A stretch of DNA of 64,000 nt from an uncultured Christensenellaceae bacterium (GTDB lineage Bacteria > Bacillota > Clostridia > Christensenellales > CAG-314). The notes beneath the pieces were generated by a model that did no database searches, had not been told where the DNA came from, and saw only the letters and a list, made by a program, of their open reading frames with translations. Location of the stretch: assembly GCA_910586905.1 (NCBI GenBank), contig CAJUIV010000002.1, positions 31,009 to 95,008 of the forward strand, given 5' to 3'. Below are positions 35,750 through 45,086 of this stretch, one piece after another (position 1 is the first letter of the stretch; the number at the start of each line of letters is the position of its first letter). The position numbers were made by a program, and so were the translations under genes.

Positions 35750-36328
35750 ATGCCGCCGAAAGCAAAATTTACAAAACAAGAAATCATCAACGCAAGCATC
35801 GAAATAATAGAAACAACCGGAATCGACACGCTGACAGCGCGCAGTCTGGGAGACAAACTCGGAAGTTCTGCCAGACCTATTTTTACCGTCTTCGACAGTA
35901 TGGAAGAGGTGCTTTCCGCAACCTTCGCTTACGCTAACGAAATATACGAGAGTTACGTTAAGAACGGACTCAAGGAACCTTTGCCGTTTAAGGGAGTCGG
36001 ATTGAGTTACGTAAAATTCGCAAGCGAACGTCCCAAACTGTTTCGTTTGCTTTTTATGAAAGAAAACAAGCGAATTTATAATACGCAAAACGTACTTGCA
36101 GGAATAGAATCCAATTACGATTTAATTTTAAATTCCATTGTAACGTGTTACGGCGTGGACAAGGAGATTGCAAAAAAACTGTATTTGCATATATGGGTAT
36201 ACACTCACGGCATTGCGGTATTGATTGCAACCAAAATGTGCAAGTTTACAAACGCGGAAATATCCGATATGCTAACGGAAGTATTTACAAGTTTATTGAA
36301 AAAAGCCAAGCTGGGAGAACTTAAATGA
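35750..36328 (+). CDS. TetR-family transcriptional regulator
   Basis: A 192-residue regulator. The start is the ATG at 35750 (MPPKAKFTKQEIINASIEII) with GAGG before it. The DNA-binding domain spans about 8-55 (TARSLGDKLGSSARPIFTVF). The ligand domain is not assignable; the position of IFTVF and the C-terminal TetR_C-like region suggest the group that controls ABC efflux pumps. The stop overlaps the ABC gene start by 4 bases, so regulator and transporter are one operon. Confidence 0.9.
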   Translation: MPPKAKFTKQEIINASIEIIETTGIDTLTARSLGDKLGSSARPIFTVFDSMEEVLSATFAYANEIYESYVKNGLKEPLPFKGVGLSYVKFASERPKLFRLLFMKENKRIYNTQNVLAGIESNYDLILNSIVTCYGVDKEIAKKLYLHIWVYTHGIAVLIATKMCKFTNAEISDMLTEVFTSLLKKAKLGELK

Positions 36329-37011
36329 TCGTTGCTAAAAATTTAAATAAAACTTATAACAACGGCAACGTCGAAGCGTTAAAAGACGTTTCCGTCGAGA
36401 TAGCCGACGGCGCTTTCGTAGTAATACTCGGCGCTTCCGGTTCCGGGAAAAGCACTCTTATGAACGTACTGTCGGGACTTGAAAAAGCCGATTCGGGACA
36501 AGTTACTATTAGCGGACAGTCGCTGACAGAAATGAACGATAAATCTTTAACTGAGTTCCGCAGAAAAAATATAAGTTTCGTATTTCAGCAATATTATCTG
36601 CTGCACCACTTAAACGTAGAAAACAACGTCAAAATGGGCGCGAATTTAGCTAAGAATTCCGAATATATGCCACTAATCGAAGCGTTGGGTCTGCAAAGTA
36701 AACTAAAATCGAAACCGTGCGAACTTTCCGGCGGAGAACAGCAACGCGTATGTATAGCGCGGGCGCTGGCGAAAAAACCGTCCATTCTGTTTCTTGACGA
36801 ACCGACCGGCGCCTTAGACGAAAAAACCGGACGCGGCGTTTTAGATTGTATCGTAAAAGAAAAAGAAAAACTGGGTTTTACAATGATAATGGTTACGCAC
36901 AATCAGAATATTGCCGAAATGGCTCAAATCGTAGTCAAAATGAACAGCGGCAAAATTGTAGATATGTTCGCCAACGACAAACAAAAAAACGTTTACGAAA
37001 TAGGATGGTAA
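36325..37011 (+). CDS. ABC transporter ATP-binding protein (MacB/LolD type)
   Basis: A 228-residue ATPase with Walker A GASGSGKST (36-44), Q-loop FVFQQYYLL, signature LSGGEQQR and Walker B ILFLDEPTGALD. It belongs to the group paired with FtsX-like permeases (LolD, MacB, BceA). The substrate is unknown; export of peptides or drugs, or bacitracin-type resistance, are possibilities. Confidence 0.95.
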   Translation: MIVAKNLNKTYNNGNVEALKDVSVEIADGAFVVILGASGSGKSTLMNVLSGLEKADSGQVTISGQSLTEMNDKSLTEFRRKNISFVFQQYYLLHHLNVENNVKMGANLAKNSEYMPLIEALGLQSKLKSKPCELSGGEQQRVCIARALAKKPSILFLDEPTGALDEKTGRGVLDCIVKEKEKLGFTMIMVTHNQNIAEMAQIVVKMNSGKIVDMFANDKQKNVYEIGW

Positions 37012-37015
37012 ACTT

Positions 37016-38152
37016 ATGACGATATCGTTAAAAGATTGCGTAAAACTTACAGGTATCGTAATAGTTTGTTTTTGCGCGGTTTTCGTTTGCACTTTCTTTT
37101 TGAGTTTTTACTTAGACGTATTACCGCTTCGCGACAGCGTAACTGCCGAAACGTTACCGCTGTACGACGCGCAAATTGCAACCGCTCAAATGTGCTGCGC
37201 CGTAACAGGCGGAGTTTTGACGTTGATTTCCGTAATTATGTTGATATTTTACGTCAAATTATACGTAGACACTCATGCGAAAGAACTCGGAACTCTAAAA
37301 GCGCTCGGTTATTCCAACCGTCGTCTCGCAATGGATTTTGTAATATTCGGGGTCAGCGTTTTTATAGGCTGCGCCTTAGGCTTCGGTTGCGGATACGCCT
37401 CGGCTCCCTTCATATACGAACAGTTAACAATCGAAGGAATGTCCGTCAACGTAAATTTTCACGTCGAATTGCTTTTCGCGTTAGTTATTGCTCCGACAGT
37501 TGTATTTTCGGCTCTGGCCGCATTGATTGCTAGCGTAGCGCTGAGGCGCCCCGCGTTGAATATTATACGCGGAATAAAGAAAATAAAAATATCCAAAACA
37601 AAGGTCCATAATAATAAAAAACGAACATTCGTCGTCGAGATGGCGCTTAAAACCGTAAGCGCAAATAAACTGCTGACGTTCTTCGTCGCGTTTTCCTGTT
37701 TTTGCTTTTCAGCAATGGTACAAATGGGCGCGTCTATGGAAAATTTGGTTAGCGGAACTATGGGATGGATGATACTCGTTATAGGACTCGTACTTGCCCT
37801 AACATCGGCTTTTATGGCGTTAACTTCTCTTTTAAAAAATAATGCAAAAACTATAGCGCTGATGAAAACTATGGGTTACGCTTTATATGAACGTACAACT
37901 GCGGTTTTTATTGGCTTTATACCGTTTGCGCTGCTTGGTTTTGCGCTCGGTACGGCGTATCAATACGGCTTGCTGTCGCTTATGATAAACTTGATATTTA
38001 AAAACGTAAACGAAGTTCCCGACTATACGTTTAACGTCAACGTTATGTTTATTACGCTTGCCGCTTTTATAGCGGTTTACACTGCAATAAGCGCGATTTA
38101 CGTAGCAAAACTCAACAAAGTTTCAGTAAAAGAAATTATGTTAGAAAACTAA
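37016..38152 (+). CDS. FtsX-like ABC permease with two FtsX domains
   Basis: A 378-residue membrane protein with two FtsX-type blocks: the first contains ELGTLKALGYSNRRLAMDFV (about 92-111), the second IALMKTMGYALYERTTAVF (about 282-300). Each is flanked by hydrophobic helices, about eight in total. The large extracytoplasmic domain of MacB is absent, and it is shorter than BceB (about 640 residues). It follows the ATPase by 4 bases. Confidence 0.9.
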   Translation: MTISLKDCVKLTGIVIVCFCAVFVCTFFLSFYLDVLPLRDSVTAETLPLYDAQIATAQMCCAVTGGVLTLISVIMLIFYVKLYVDTHAKELGTLKALGYSNRRLAMDFVIFGVSVFIGCALGFGCGYASAPFIYEQLTIEGMSVNVNFHVELLFALVIAPTVVFSALAALIASVALRRPALNIIRGIKKIKISKTKVHNNKKRTFVVEMALKTVSANKLLTFFVAFSCFCFSAMVQMGASMENLVSGTMGWMILVIGLVLALTSAFMALTSLLKNNAKTIALMKTMGYALYERTTAVFIGFIPFALLGFALGTAYQYGLLSLMINLIFKNVNEVPDYTFNVNVMFITLAAFIAVYTAISAIYVAKLNKVSVKEIMLEN

Positions 38153-38177
38153 ATATGTTTGTTTTTTTAACAGCGTT

Positions 38178-38197
38178 GCCCGTCGTTAAAGGCGGGC
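38178..38197 (+). terminator. Weak hairpin after the permease gene
   Basis: Seven-base GC-rich stem (38178-38184 with 38191-38197, one wobble pair) 26 bases after the stop. No T run follows, so termination would be partial. Confidence 0.4.
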
Positions 38198-38215
38198 AGC
38201 CAATAAAATCATTAT

Positions 38216-38605
38216 TCTAGCTTAATCATTTTTTCAAACAATTCCGTTAAATCTTTAATAAAATCGTTAAATTATTTATTTTCTTCAAAATCTTTTTTAA
38301 CAGAAACCGTAAATCTCTTTGGAAATCTTGAAATATACTTCCACTGTTTTTTAGTCGACTTTATTGCCGTTCGCAATCGTCATTAACTGAGATTTTAAAA
38401 TATTCATGCTGTAAATATCTGAAATATACTACTCTACGTGTTAGCAATCGTCAATAAACGAATAATTTGCCTTGTTAAAAATTTTAACGCACTTCACTAA
38501 AAGCCGAACGTTTTCAATATCTTTCGACAAGACAACTTTTCCAAAACTATCGTCGATAAGTTTATTCATACGTCCGTCTATTAAAACGTGTGATATTACA
38601 ATCAT
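38216..38605 (-). pseudogene. Degraded gene of unknown family
   Basis: On the minus strand a 54-residue frame (38441-38605; MIVISHVLIDGRMNKLIDDS then FGKVVLSKDIENVRLLVKCV) ends at a TAA. Protein-like sequence continues past further stops and frame changes (NILKSQLMTIANGNKVD, WKYISRFPKRFTVSVKKDFE, FNDFIKDLTELFEKMIKLE) down to about 38216. The lysine- and phenylalanine-rich composition is coding-like. I do not recognise the family. It fills most of the 650-base gap between the transporter and ftsY. Confidence 0.55.
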
Positions 38606-38801
38606 ATATCTATAGAACTAAAAAATAGAAACGGCAACTATGCACGACATATCGAAATTTTGACTTTTGACCGCCGTAACGACAAAATAAACATGCAATG
38701 AAATCGATAAAACACAGTTGCCATTCTAAAAATATTGACTTTTTAATTAAATTTTTCTAAGTCGTCCATACTCAAACAACTTATAATAAAATCATATAGA
38801 A

Positions 38802-39695
38802 CTAAATTATTCCTTCAACGTAACTTTCCGCATCGAATTCTAACAGGTCGTCTATACCTTCTCCTACTCCGACAAAATACACGGGAATATCCATGTCGTG
38901 TTTGATTGCAAGCACCACTCCGCCCTTCGCAGTACCGTCTAGTTTTGTCAAAACTATTCCGTCGATATCTATAGCCTCGTTAAAAACGTCTACCTGCTGA
39001 ATGGCGTTTTGCCCAGTGGTAGCGTCTAATACGATTAAATTTTTACGGTCGGCTTCGGGAAATTCACGGTCGACAACGCGATTGATTTTAGAAAGCTCTT
39101 CCATCAAATTTTTTTTGTTGTGAAGCCGTCCCGCTGTATCGACAAGTACGATATCAGTTCCTCGGCTTTTTGCCGATTTTACGGCGTCGTAAACTACCGC
39201 CGCAGGGTCGCTTCCTTCTTCGTGTTTGATAATTCTGACTTTCGCGCGGTTCGCCCAAACTTCCAACTGTTCGCTTGCCGCGGCGCGAAAAGTATCCGCA
39301 GCGGCAATTACGACGGATTTGCCCTGTTTGACGAATATATTTGCAAGTTTGCCTATCGTAGTAGTTTTTCCTACGCCGTTTACACCGGCCACCGTTATTA
39401 CGCACGGAGTATTAAACTCGAAAGTTTCTTCTCCCAAAATATCGCATAGAACAGCTTTCAAATACTCGTTCGCTTGTTTCGAATCGGAAATGCTATCCTC
39501 GCGCATGCGCTCGCGCAATTCGGCTATAATATCCACAGTCGTATCTTCTCCCACGTCGCTGGCAAGCAATATATATTCCAACTCTTCGTAAAAATCTTCG
39601 TCGAAGATGCCTCGTTTAAACAATTCGTTCAGTTTAAAACCTATTTGCTGTTTTGTTTTACGAAGTCCGTCTATAATCTTTTTGAAAAATCCCAT
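38802..39695 (-). CDS. ftsY: Signal recognition particle receptor FtsY
   Basis: The SRP receptor GTPase. The 297-residue form lacks the acidic A domain and starts straight with the NG domain (MGFFKKIIDGLRKTKQQIG). GVNGVGKTTTIGKLA, DTAGRLHNKKNLM and TKLDGTAKGGV are the GTPase motifs. It lies 204 bases after smc, in the rnc-smc-ftsY group. Confidence 0.97.
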   Translation of the reverse strand: MGFFKKIIDGLRKTKQQIGFKLNELFKRGIFDEDFYEELEYILLASDVGEDTTVDIIAELRERMREDSISDSKQANEYLKAVLCDILGEETFEFNTPCVITVAGVNGVGKTTTIGKLANIFVKQGKSVVIAAADTFRAAASEQLEVWANRAKVRIIKHEEGSDPAAVVYDAVKSAKSRGTDIVLVDTAGRLHNKKNLMEELSKINRVVDREFPEADRKNLIVLDATTGQNAIQQVDVFNEAIDIDGIVLTKLDGTAKGGVVLAIKHDMDIPVYFVGVGEGIDDLLEFDAESYVEGII

Positions 39696-39899
39696 ACAGT
39701 ACTATCCTTTGAAACTCCTTTCATTCTTCGGTTGCCGCGGTTAATGAGCAACCTACACTTTCAACACAACCGTTTTGATGTTGTAAAAGCAAACAAGACA
39801 ATGCGAACAAGGTACTCGCGAGCGTACGCACATACCGTACGCAAACGAGCGGACAACCGTAGTTTAACGTAATATTGCGAAGCTTCAACGATTTCTAAA

Positions 39900-42800
39900 C
39901 TACATCGCTTGCTTTATTGCTTCGGTAAGTTTAACCGATACTATCTTAGATACGCCTTTTTCCTCCATAGTTACTCCGTACAAAACGTCTGCGTTTTCCA
40001 TCGTAGGCTTTTTGTGCGTTATAACGACGAATTGCGTCGACGAAGAGAATTTACGCAGATACTTTGCGATACGTTCTGCATTAGCGTCGTCTAACGCCGC
40101 TTCGATTTCGTCCAATACGCAGAAAGGCATCGGATTAAACTTCAAAATAGAAAACAGTATTGCTGCAGCCGTCATTGTCCTTTCACCGCCGGAAAGCAAC
40201 GAAATATTTTGCAGTTTCTTTCCCGGGGGTTGCGCTTCTATTTCTACGCCTTGGTCGAGAGACGCTTTATTCGGATCGTTTTCAACATACAAACGCGCGT
40301 TACCGCCGTTAAACAACTCGCGGAAAATCAACTTAAAGTTATCGTTAATTTTAGCCATGCCTTCTTCGAAACGTACTTCGATATCGCTGGTTAAGCCTTT
40401 TAACGCGCCTTTAAGGTCGTCTTCCGCCTTTTTAAGGTCGTCGATTTGAGCGAGTAAATCGTCGTAACGGCTTTGAGTTTCTTCCAGCTCCTGTATTGCG
40501 TTTACGTTTACGCTTCCCAGTTTTAACAAGGCTTGTTTGCATTCGGAAATGCGCTCCTTGCCCGCTTCTTTATCAAAGTTCTCGTCTTTATACTGCATCG
40601 CAGCCGAATAAGTTATACCGTATTCTTCCTGAACCTTTTGCTGAAGCTGTAAAAGGTCGTCGTCGATTTTGCTTAAAATGTACTCTTCTTTGTCGATGGT
40701 TCCGCGCAAAGATTCCAACTCGTTGGACAAACGCATACGCTCGTCGGTTAATCTTTGAAAATCGTTATCTAATTGAATTTTCAAACTGTCCGAAGATGCT
40801 ATTTCCTGAGATAACTTCGCCATTTCTTCCTGCAGTTCAGTATCGACTATGGTTTGATTCATAGTTTCATACATACCGTCTATGGCTTTCCGTACCTGTT
40901 CAATATACGCAGAGTTCGACTCTATGTTAGATTCTAATGAAGCTATTTGAGCCTGATTGGTTTTGATTTCCTTTTCGGCCGCTTCGGTATTTGCTATCAA
41001 AACCGCCAAACGATAGCGCTTGTCCGACAGAGAAAGCGAAACGGCGTCCTTTGCGGAAATTTCCGCTTGCGAAGTTTCTCGCAAATGCTCCATTTTTTGA
41101 CGAATCTTTTTTTCGCTTTCGGCCAACTCCGCCAACCGACTTTCGTTTTTTACCGTTAACTGTTCTATAACTTGCAAGCGAGAGTTAATCTTGTTCTTTT
41201 CGGAAGACAATCCCAAAATATTCTTTTTATCCGAATTACTTAAAGTATTTGACGTTTCTATCTTCTCTTTCGCCGTAGCAATTTCGATATTCAAAACGTT
41301 GATATTATCGAGCAATTTATTATAAACCGCTCTCGTTTCCTGCAAGTTTGCGTCAAGTTCGGATTTATCGTCTTCAAATTGATGCAAATCTTTTTCAAGC
41401 GCTTTCAGTTTTTCTGTGCGTTCGGAAATCTGCGTATCGTACGACAGCAAATTGCCTGTAGACTGCTTACGCGCGCTGCCGCCCTCAAGAGAACCGTCGT
41501 TAGAAATACGCTCGCCGGTCAATGTTACCATACGGTGCGAATAACGGTATTTACGACTCAGTTTAACGGCGTTATCAAAGTTATCCACTATAACAATGCC
41601 GCCAAGCAACGATTCGAAAACGTTGGAATAATGTTTATCAAACGTTATCAAGTCGCTTGCTACGCCCAAAACGCCTTGTTCTGACAAAATCTCGGCCCTT
41701 TCGATTCCGTGAGGTTTCATAGAAGAAACGGGTAGGAACGTCGCTTTACCGTAGTCGTTTATCTTCAAATAGTTAATTAGATATTTAACGTCTTCTTCGT
41801 TTTCCGTTACGATATTCTGCAATCTACCGCCTAAAGCAGTTTCGATTGCAAGCTGCAAACGCGGTTCAACTTTTATCAAATTAGCCACAACGCCCGAAAT
41901 ATGAGAATCCAGTTCTCTGTCTCTTTTTGCGTCTTGCATTAAATATTGAACGCTGGCTTGATAGCCCTTGTAATTTGAAGCAAAATCTTTAAGCATTTCT
42001 ATTCCGCCTTTTTCGCTGGAATATGCCTGATGCTTACGCTGAAGTTCTTTGCTTAAATCGAATTGTTTGAATTCTAAGTCTTTGATTTTTTGTTTTAGTT
42101 CGTTTGAAGTTGAATTTAACCGTTCTTTTTCTTTTTTCAGCGAATCGAATCTGGCAAGCATATCGCCTTCCTCTCCGGAAGACGCTTTAAGCTTCAACGC
42201 CAATTCGTTTTCGCTGTCGGTAATTTGCTCCAAACGTTCGGCCAGCGTATTTTTTTCGGCTTGGCACGCGACGATTTTACTGTTACAATCCGACGTTGAC
42301 AAAATTATATCTTCTAATTTTTTACGATACGACTCGGCCGTAGCATTGTTTTCGTCCACTTTGGCGCCGATTTCGGCATATTGCTGATTAACTGCGGAAA
42401 TCTCGTTTTCCAAATCTTTACGCTCGTCGATTCTGCGAAGAATTATCGTAGCTATTTTAGAATTCGCTTCCTGTAAATTTTCGATTTCTTCTTTACCTGA
42501 AGCAATTTGTTCTTCCTTAGACTGAATATCCCTCAAACATCCGTTGATTCGTTCCTGAATCAAATTCTTGGCGCCTTGCTTTTTTTCCGACTCTACCGCA
42601 AGCGCCAGTTGTTTATCGCGAAGCAAAGCGATTTCACCGTCGATACCGTTGCGTCTATGGAACATATCGTCATACTGTTCGTTAACGTCGACGTATTGCG
42701 TCTCTTTCAAAGAAAACTCTTCACGTAATCCGTCCAGCCGTTTTTTACCGTTTTCTTTGTCTTGACTGGCGTGATCGTAACCGTAGATGTAAGCGTTGAT

Positions 42801-43481
42801 TTCACACAGTTTTAACTCGTCGTATATCGTAAGGTATTTTTTTGCGTTGGTAGACTGACGTTTAAGTTCGGGCAGACGATGTTTCAGTTCTTCAACCAAA
42901 ATCATTATATTTTGCATATTTCCGCGAGTTTTTTCAAGCTTACGTTCAGTATCTACCTTTTTAATACGAAAAGTCGATATTCCCAGAGCTTCTTCAAAAA
43001 TTGCGCGTCGGTCTTCGGGACGGGCGTTCAAAACCGCGTCCATACGGCCTTGTCCTACAATAGAATACCCTTCCTTACCCAGCCCGACACCGCGAAGCAA
43101 CTCCAAAATATCTCGAAGACGAACAACGTTTCGGTTAAGCAAATACTCGCTCTCGTTACTGCGGTAAAGTTTACGGCTGATAATAATTTCGTCCATTGCA
43201 ATAGGAAAGATTCTAGTCGTATTGTCAAAATACAACGATACCTCGCAATAGCTCATCGATTTACGAGTATCGGTTCCGTTAAAGATAAGATCCTGCATTA
43301 ACTTACCGCGTAAATTTTTAGTGCTTTGTTCGCCCAACACCCAACGTATAGAATCGGATATATTGCTTTTGCCGCAACCGTTGGGACCTACTATTCCCGT
43401 TATCGGTTGATCGAATTTCAATTCGACTTTATCGGCAAAACTTTTAAAACCGTACATTTCGATTTTCTTCAAATATAACAC
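39900..43481 (-). CDS. smc: Chromosome segregation protein SMC
   Basis: The condensin ATPase. Walker A GPNGCGKSN is at 32-40, followed by SDSIRWVLGEQS; two long coiled coils (about 165-495 and 675-1020) flank the hinge (about 515-640); the C-terminal head has LLSGGERTMTAAA and FCVLDEIEAALDDANAERI. Length 1,193 is normal. Its start coincides with the rnc stop. Confidence 0.98.
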   Translation of the reverse strand: MLYLKKIEMYGFKSFADKVELKFDQPITGIVGPNGCGKSNISDSIRWVLGEQSTKNLRGKLMQDLIFNGTDTRKSMSYCEVSLYFDNTTRIFPIAMDEIIISRKLYRSNESEYLLNRNVVRLRDILELLRGVGLGKEGYSIVGQGRMDAVLNARPEDRRAIFEEALGISTFRIKKVDTERKLEKTRGNMQNIMILVEELKHRLPELKRQSTNAKKYLTIYDELKLCEINAYIYGYDHASQDKENGKKRLDGLREEFSLKETQYVDVNEQYDDMFHRRNGIDGEIALLRDKQLALAVESEKKQGAKNLIQERINGCLRDIQSKEEQIASGKEEIENLQEANSKIATIILRRIDERKDLENEISAVNQQYAEIGAKVDENNATAESYRKKLEDIILSTSDCNSKIVACQAEKNTLAERLEQITDSENELALKLKASSGEEGDMLARFDSLKKEKERLNSTSNELKQKIKDLEFKQFDLSKELQRKHQAYSSEKGGIEMLKDFASNYKGYQASVQYLMQDAKRDRELDSHISGVVANLIKVEPRLQLAIETALGGRLQNIVTENEEDVKYLINYLKINDYGKATFLPVSSMKPHGIERAEILSEQGVLGVASDLITFDKHYSNVFESLLGGIVIVDNFDNAVKLSRKYRYSHRMVTLTGERISNDGSLEGGSARKQSTGNLLSYDTQISERTEKLKALEKDLHQFEDDKSELDANLQETRAVYNKLLDNINVLNIEIATAKEKIETSNTLSNSDKKNILGLSSEKNKINSRLQVIEQLTVKNESRLAELAESEKKIRQKMEHLRETSQAEISAKDAVSLSLSDKRYRLAVLIANTEAAEKEIKTNQAQIASLESNIESNSAYIEQVRKAIDGMYETMNQTIVDTELQEEMAKLSQEIASSDSLKIQLDNDFQRLTDERMRLSNELESLRGTIDKEEYILSKIDDDLLQLQQKVQEEYGITYSAAMQYKDENFDKEAGKERISECKQALLKLGSVNVNAIQELEETQSRYDDLLAQIDDLKKAEDDLKGALKGLTSDIEVRFEEGMAKINDNFKLIFRELFNGGNARLYVENDPNKASLDQGVEIEAQPPGKKLQNISLLSGGERTMTAAAILFSILKFNPMPFCVLDEIEAALDDANAERIAKYLRKFSSSTQFVVITHKKPTMENADVLYGVTMEEKGVSKIVSVKLTEAIKQAM

Positions 43482-44176
43482 TAGTTAATTCTCCATTTCT
43501 CAACTATTTCTCGAGCGGCTTCTTGCTCGGCATTTTTTTTGCTTGTCCCCAATCCTTCGCTTACAAGTTTGTCGCCGATATATAAACCGTATTTATATTG
43601 CGGTAAATTTTCACTGCCAAAACGTTCAATCATTTTATACTGAGGAACGGGCAGCTTGTTATGCTGACAATATTCCTGCAATTTGGTTTTGCTGTCTTTC
43701 AGTAAAGTCGCGTGAGCGTTTTCCAAATTTTTTTTCAAAGTACGCAAAATGAATTTTTTGGCTTCGGATATTCCTCCGTCGCTATAAACGGCAGCGACTA
43801 TAGCTTCATATAAGTTCGATTCTATTTTTTTAGACGCGCTTTTTATTCCGCCGGCACCGTTAGCTACACGTAAATACTTCATCAAACCCAGCTCTTTTAC
43901 TACGGGACGCAACGCTGTTGCAGATACTAAATTAGATCGCATTGTTGATAACTTTCCAACAGTTAAATCTTTGTAATTTAAATAAAGATACTCGGAAACG
44001 ATATAATCTAATATCGCATCGCCGAAAAATTCCATACGCTCGTTATCCGCAACGTTTTCGGCGTTAGCGAATGACGAGTGAGTAAACGCCCGCTCCAGCA
44101 ACCCGACATTATTAAAACGATATTGAATAATCGTTTCGATTTCGTTTATTTGATTGTTAGATATTTTAAAATTCAT
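43481..44176 (-). CDS. rnc: Ribonuclease III
   Basis: Cleaves double-stranded RNA in rRNA processing. The catalytic signature NERMEFFGDAILDYIVSEYL holds Glu49 and Asp53; the C-terminal double-stranded RNA-binding domain (about 155-230) has KTKLQEYCQHNKLPVPQY and GTSKKNAEQEAAREIV. Length 231. Confidence 0.97.
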   Translation of the reverse strand: MNFKISNNQINEIETIIQYRFNNVGLLERAFTHSSFANAENVADNERMEFFGDAILDYIVSEYLYLNYKDLTVGKLSTMRSNLVSATALRPVVKELGLMKYLRVANGAGGIKSASKKIESNLYEAIVAAVYSDGGISEAKKFILRTLKKNLENAHATLLKDSKTKLQEYCQHNKLPVPQYKMIERFGSENLPQYKYGLYIGDKLVSEGLGTSKKNAEQEAAREIVEKWRIN

Positions 44177-44200
44177 TTTTACTCGATTATATACTTAAAA

Positions 44201-44229
44201 ATTATACTATAAACATACCCGTTTGGCAA
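44201..44229 (-). promoter_or_regulatory. Promoter of rnc-smc
   Basis: TTGCCA (44224-44229) and TATAAT (44201-44206), spacer 17. A second TATAAT at about 44185-44190 lies nearer the start codon without a clear -35. Confidence 0.75.
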
Positions 44230-44296
44230 TAAAATAACGCAAAATACGCATATGTTTCACACAATATGACATTTATAAAATATTTGTTTCACAACG

Positions 44297-44326
44297 CAAA
44301 AAGCCATCGGAAAATCCCGATGGCTT
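44297..44326 (-). terminator. Intrinsic terminator after rpmF
   Basis: Ten-base stem (44317-44326 with 44301-44310) followed by T residues on the minus strand, 20 bases after the rpmF stop. Confidence 0.9.
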
Positions 44327-44345
44327 AAAAATTAAAAAAAATCGA

Positions 44346-44534
44346 TTACTTGTTGTCAGCAGAAACTTCTACAACTTGTTTTCCGTCGTAATAACCGCAA
44401 GCGTCGCAAACTTTGTGAGCAACTTTTAACTCATGACATTGCGGACATTCAACCAAAGTCGACGCCGTTGCCGTCCAATTAGCCGCTCTCGTATGCTTTC
44501 TTTGTTTAGAAGTTTTTCTCTTGGGTACCGCCAT
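44346..44534 (-). CDS. rpmF: 50S ribosomal protein L32
   Basis: A 62-residue L32 of the zinc-binding kind: Cys30, Cys33, Cys43 and Cys46 (ECPQCHELK, VCDACGYYDGKQV). Starts MAVPKRKTSKQRKHTRAANW with a GGAGG site. It is 15 bases after the DUF177 gene, a widespread pair. Confidence 0.97.
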   Translation of the reverse strand: MAVPKRKTSKQRKHTRAANWTATASTLVECPQCHELKVAHKVCDACGYYDGKQVVEVSADNK

Positions 44535-44549
44535 AGTAATGCACCTCCG

Positions 44550-45047
44550 TTAGAATTTTAAATTTTTAAGAACTGAAAAAGGATTTTCTCTCGTAATATC
44601 ACATTCGCATTTCTTTTCGTTAAGATTTGCACCACATTTCGGACATAATCCTTTACAATCGTCTTTACATAGCAACAGACTCGGCATCGAAAGTACAATT
44701 TCGTCAAAAACAGCTTTAGTCAAATCCAAACGACTGTTACAATATACGTAACCGTCCTCTTCTTTCGCATTATCTTTGTAAAAAACCTGATTGAAAGGTA
44801 ATTTAACGGCGCGCGAAATATTTGTAAAACATCGGTCGCAATTTCCCGTTACGTAACACGTTACAATTCCCGAAACTTGTACGTCGGGGTTAAGGAAGGT
44901 AACGCCGAAATTTACCGAAATTTTTTCCAAAACGGCGCTAGGATAAGAAAGCAATTCTTCCGCAGGAACAAATTCACCGACAAAAGAAAGTTCTTCGCCT
45001 ATTTTCGACATATAATCAGTCAAGTCGATTACTAATTTTTCAGACAC
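44550..45047 (-). CDS. DUF177 (YceD/YlbN) protein, rRNA-related
   Basis: A member of the YceD family, genetically linked to 23S rRNA accumulation and always near rpmF. C-terminal cysteines (LLCKDDCKGLCPKCGANLNE) fit the family. The longest frame starts at a TTG (45062) inside the promoter, so I place the start at the GTG at 45047, which matches the expected transcription start, giving a leaderless mRNA and 165 residues. The ATG at 45011 is a less likely alternative because it would lose a conserved strand. Confidence 0.85.
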   Translation of the reverse strand: MSEKLVIDLTDYMSKIGEELSFVGEFVPAEELLSYPSAVLEKISVNFGVTFLNPDVQVSGIVTCYVTGNCDRCFTNISRAVKLPFNQVFYKDNAKEEDGYVYCNSRLDLTKAVFDEIVLSMPSLLLCKDDCKGLCPKCGANLNEKKCECDITRENPFSVLKNLKF

Positions 45048-45053
45048 TTCACT

Positions 45054-45082
45054 ATTATACAAATTTAAAAAAAATTTGTCAA
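45054..45082 (-). promoter_or_regulatory. Promoter of DUF177-rpmF, leaderless
   Basis: Consensus TTGACA (45077-45082) and TATAAT (45054-45059) with a 17-base spacer. The -10 box ends 6 bases before the GTG at 45047. Confidence 0.85.
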
Positions 45083-45086
45083 CGAT

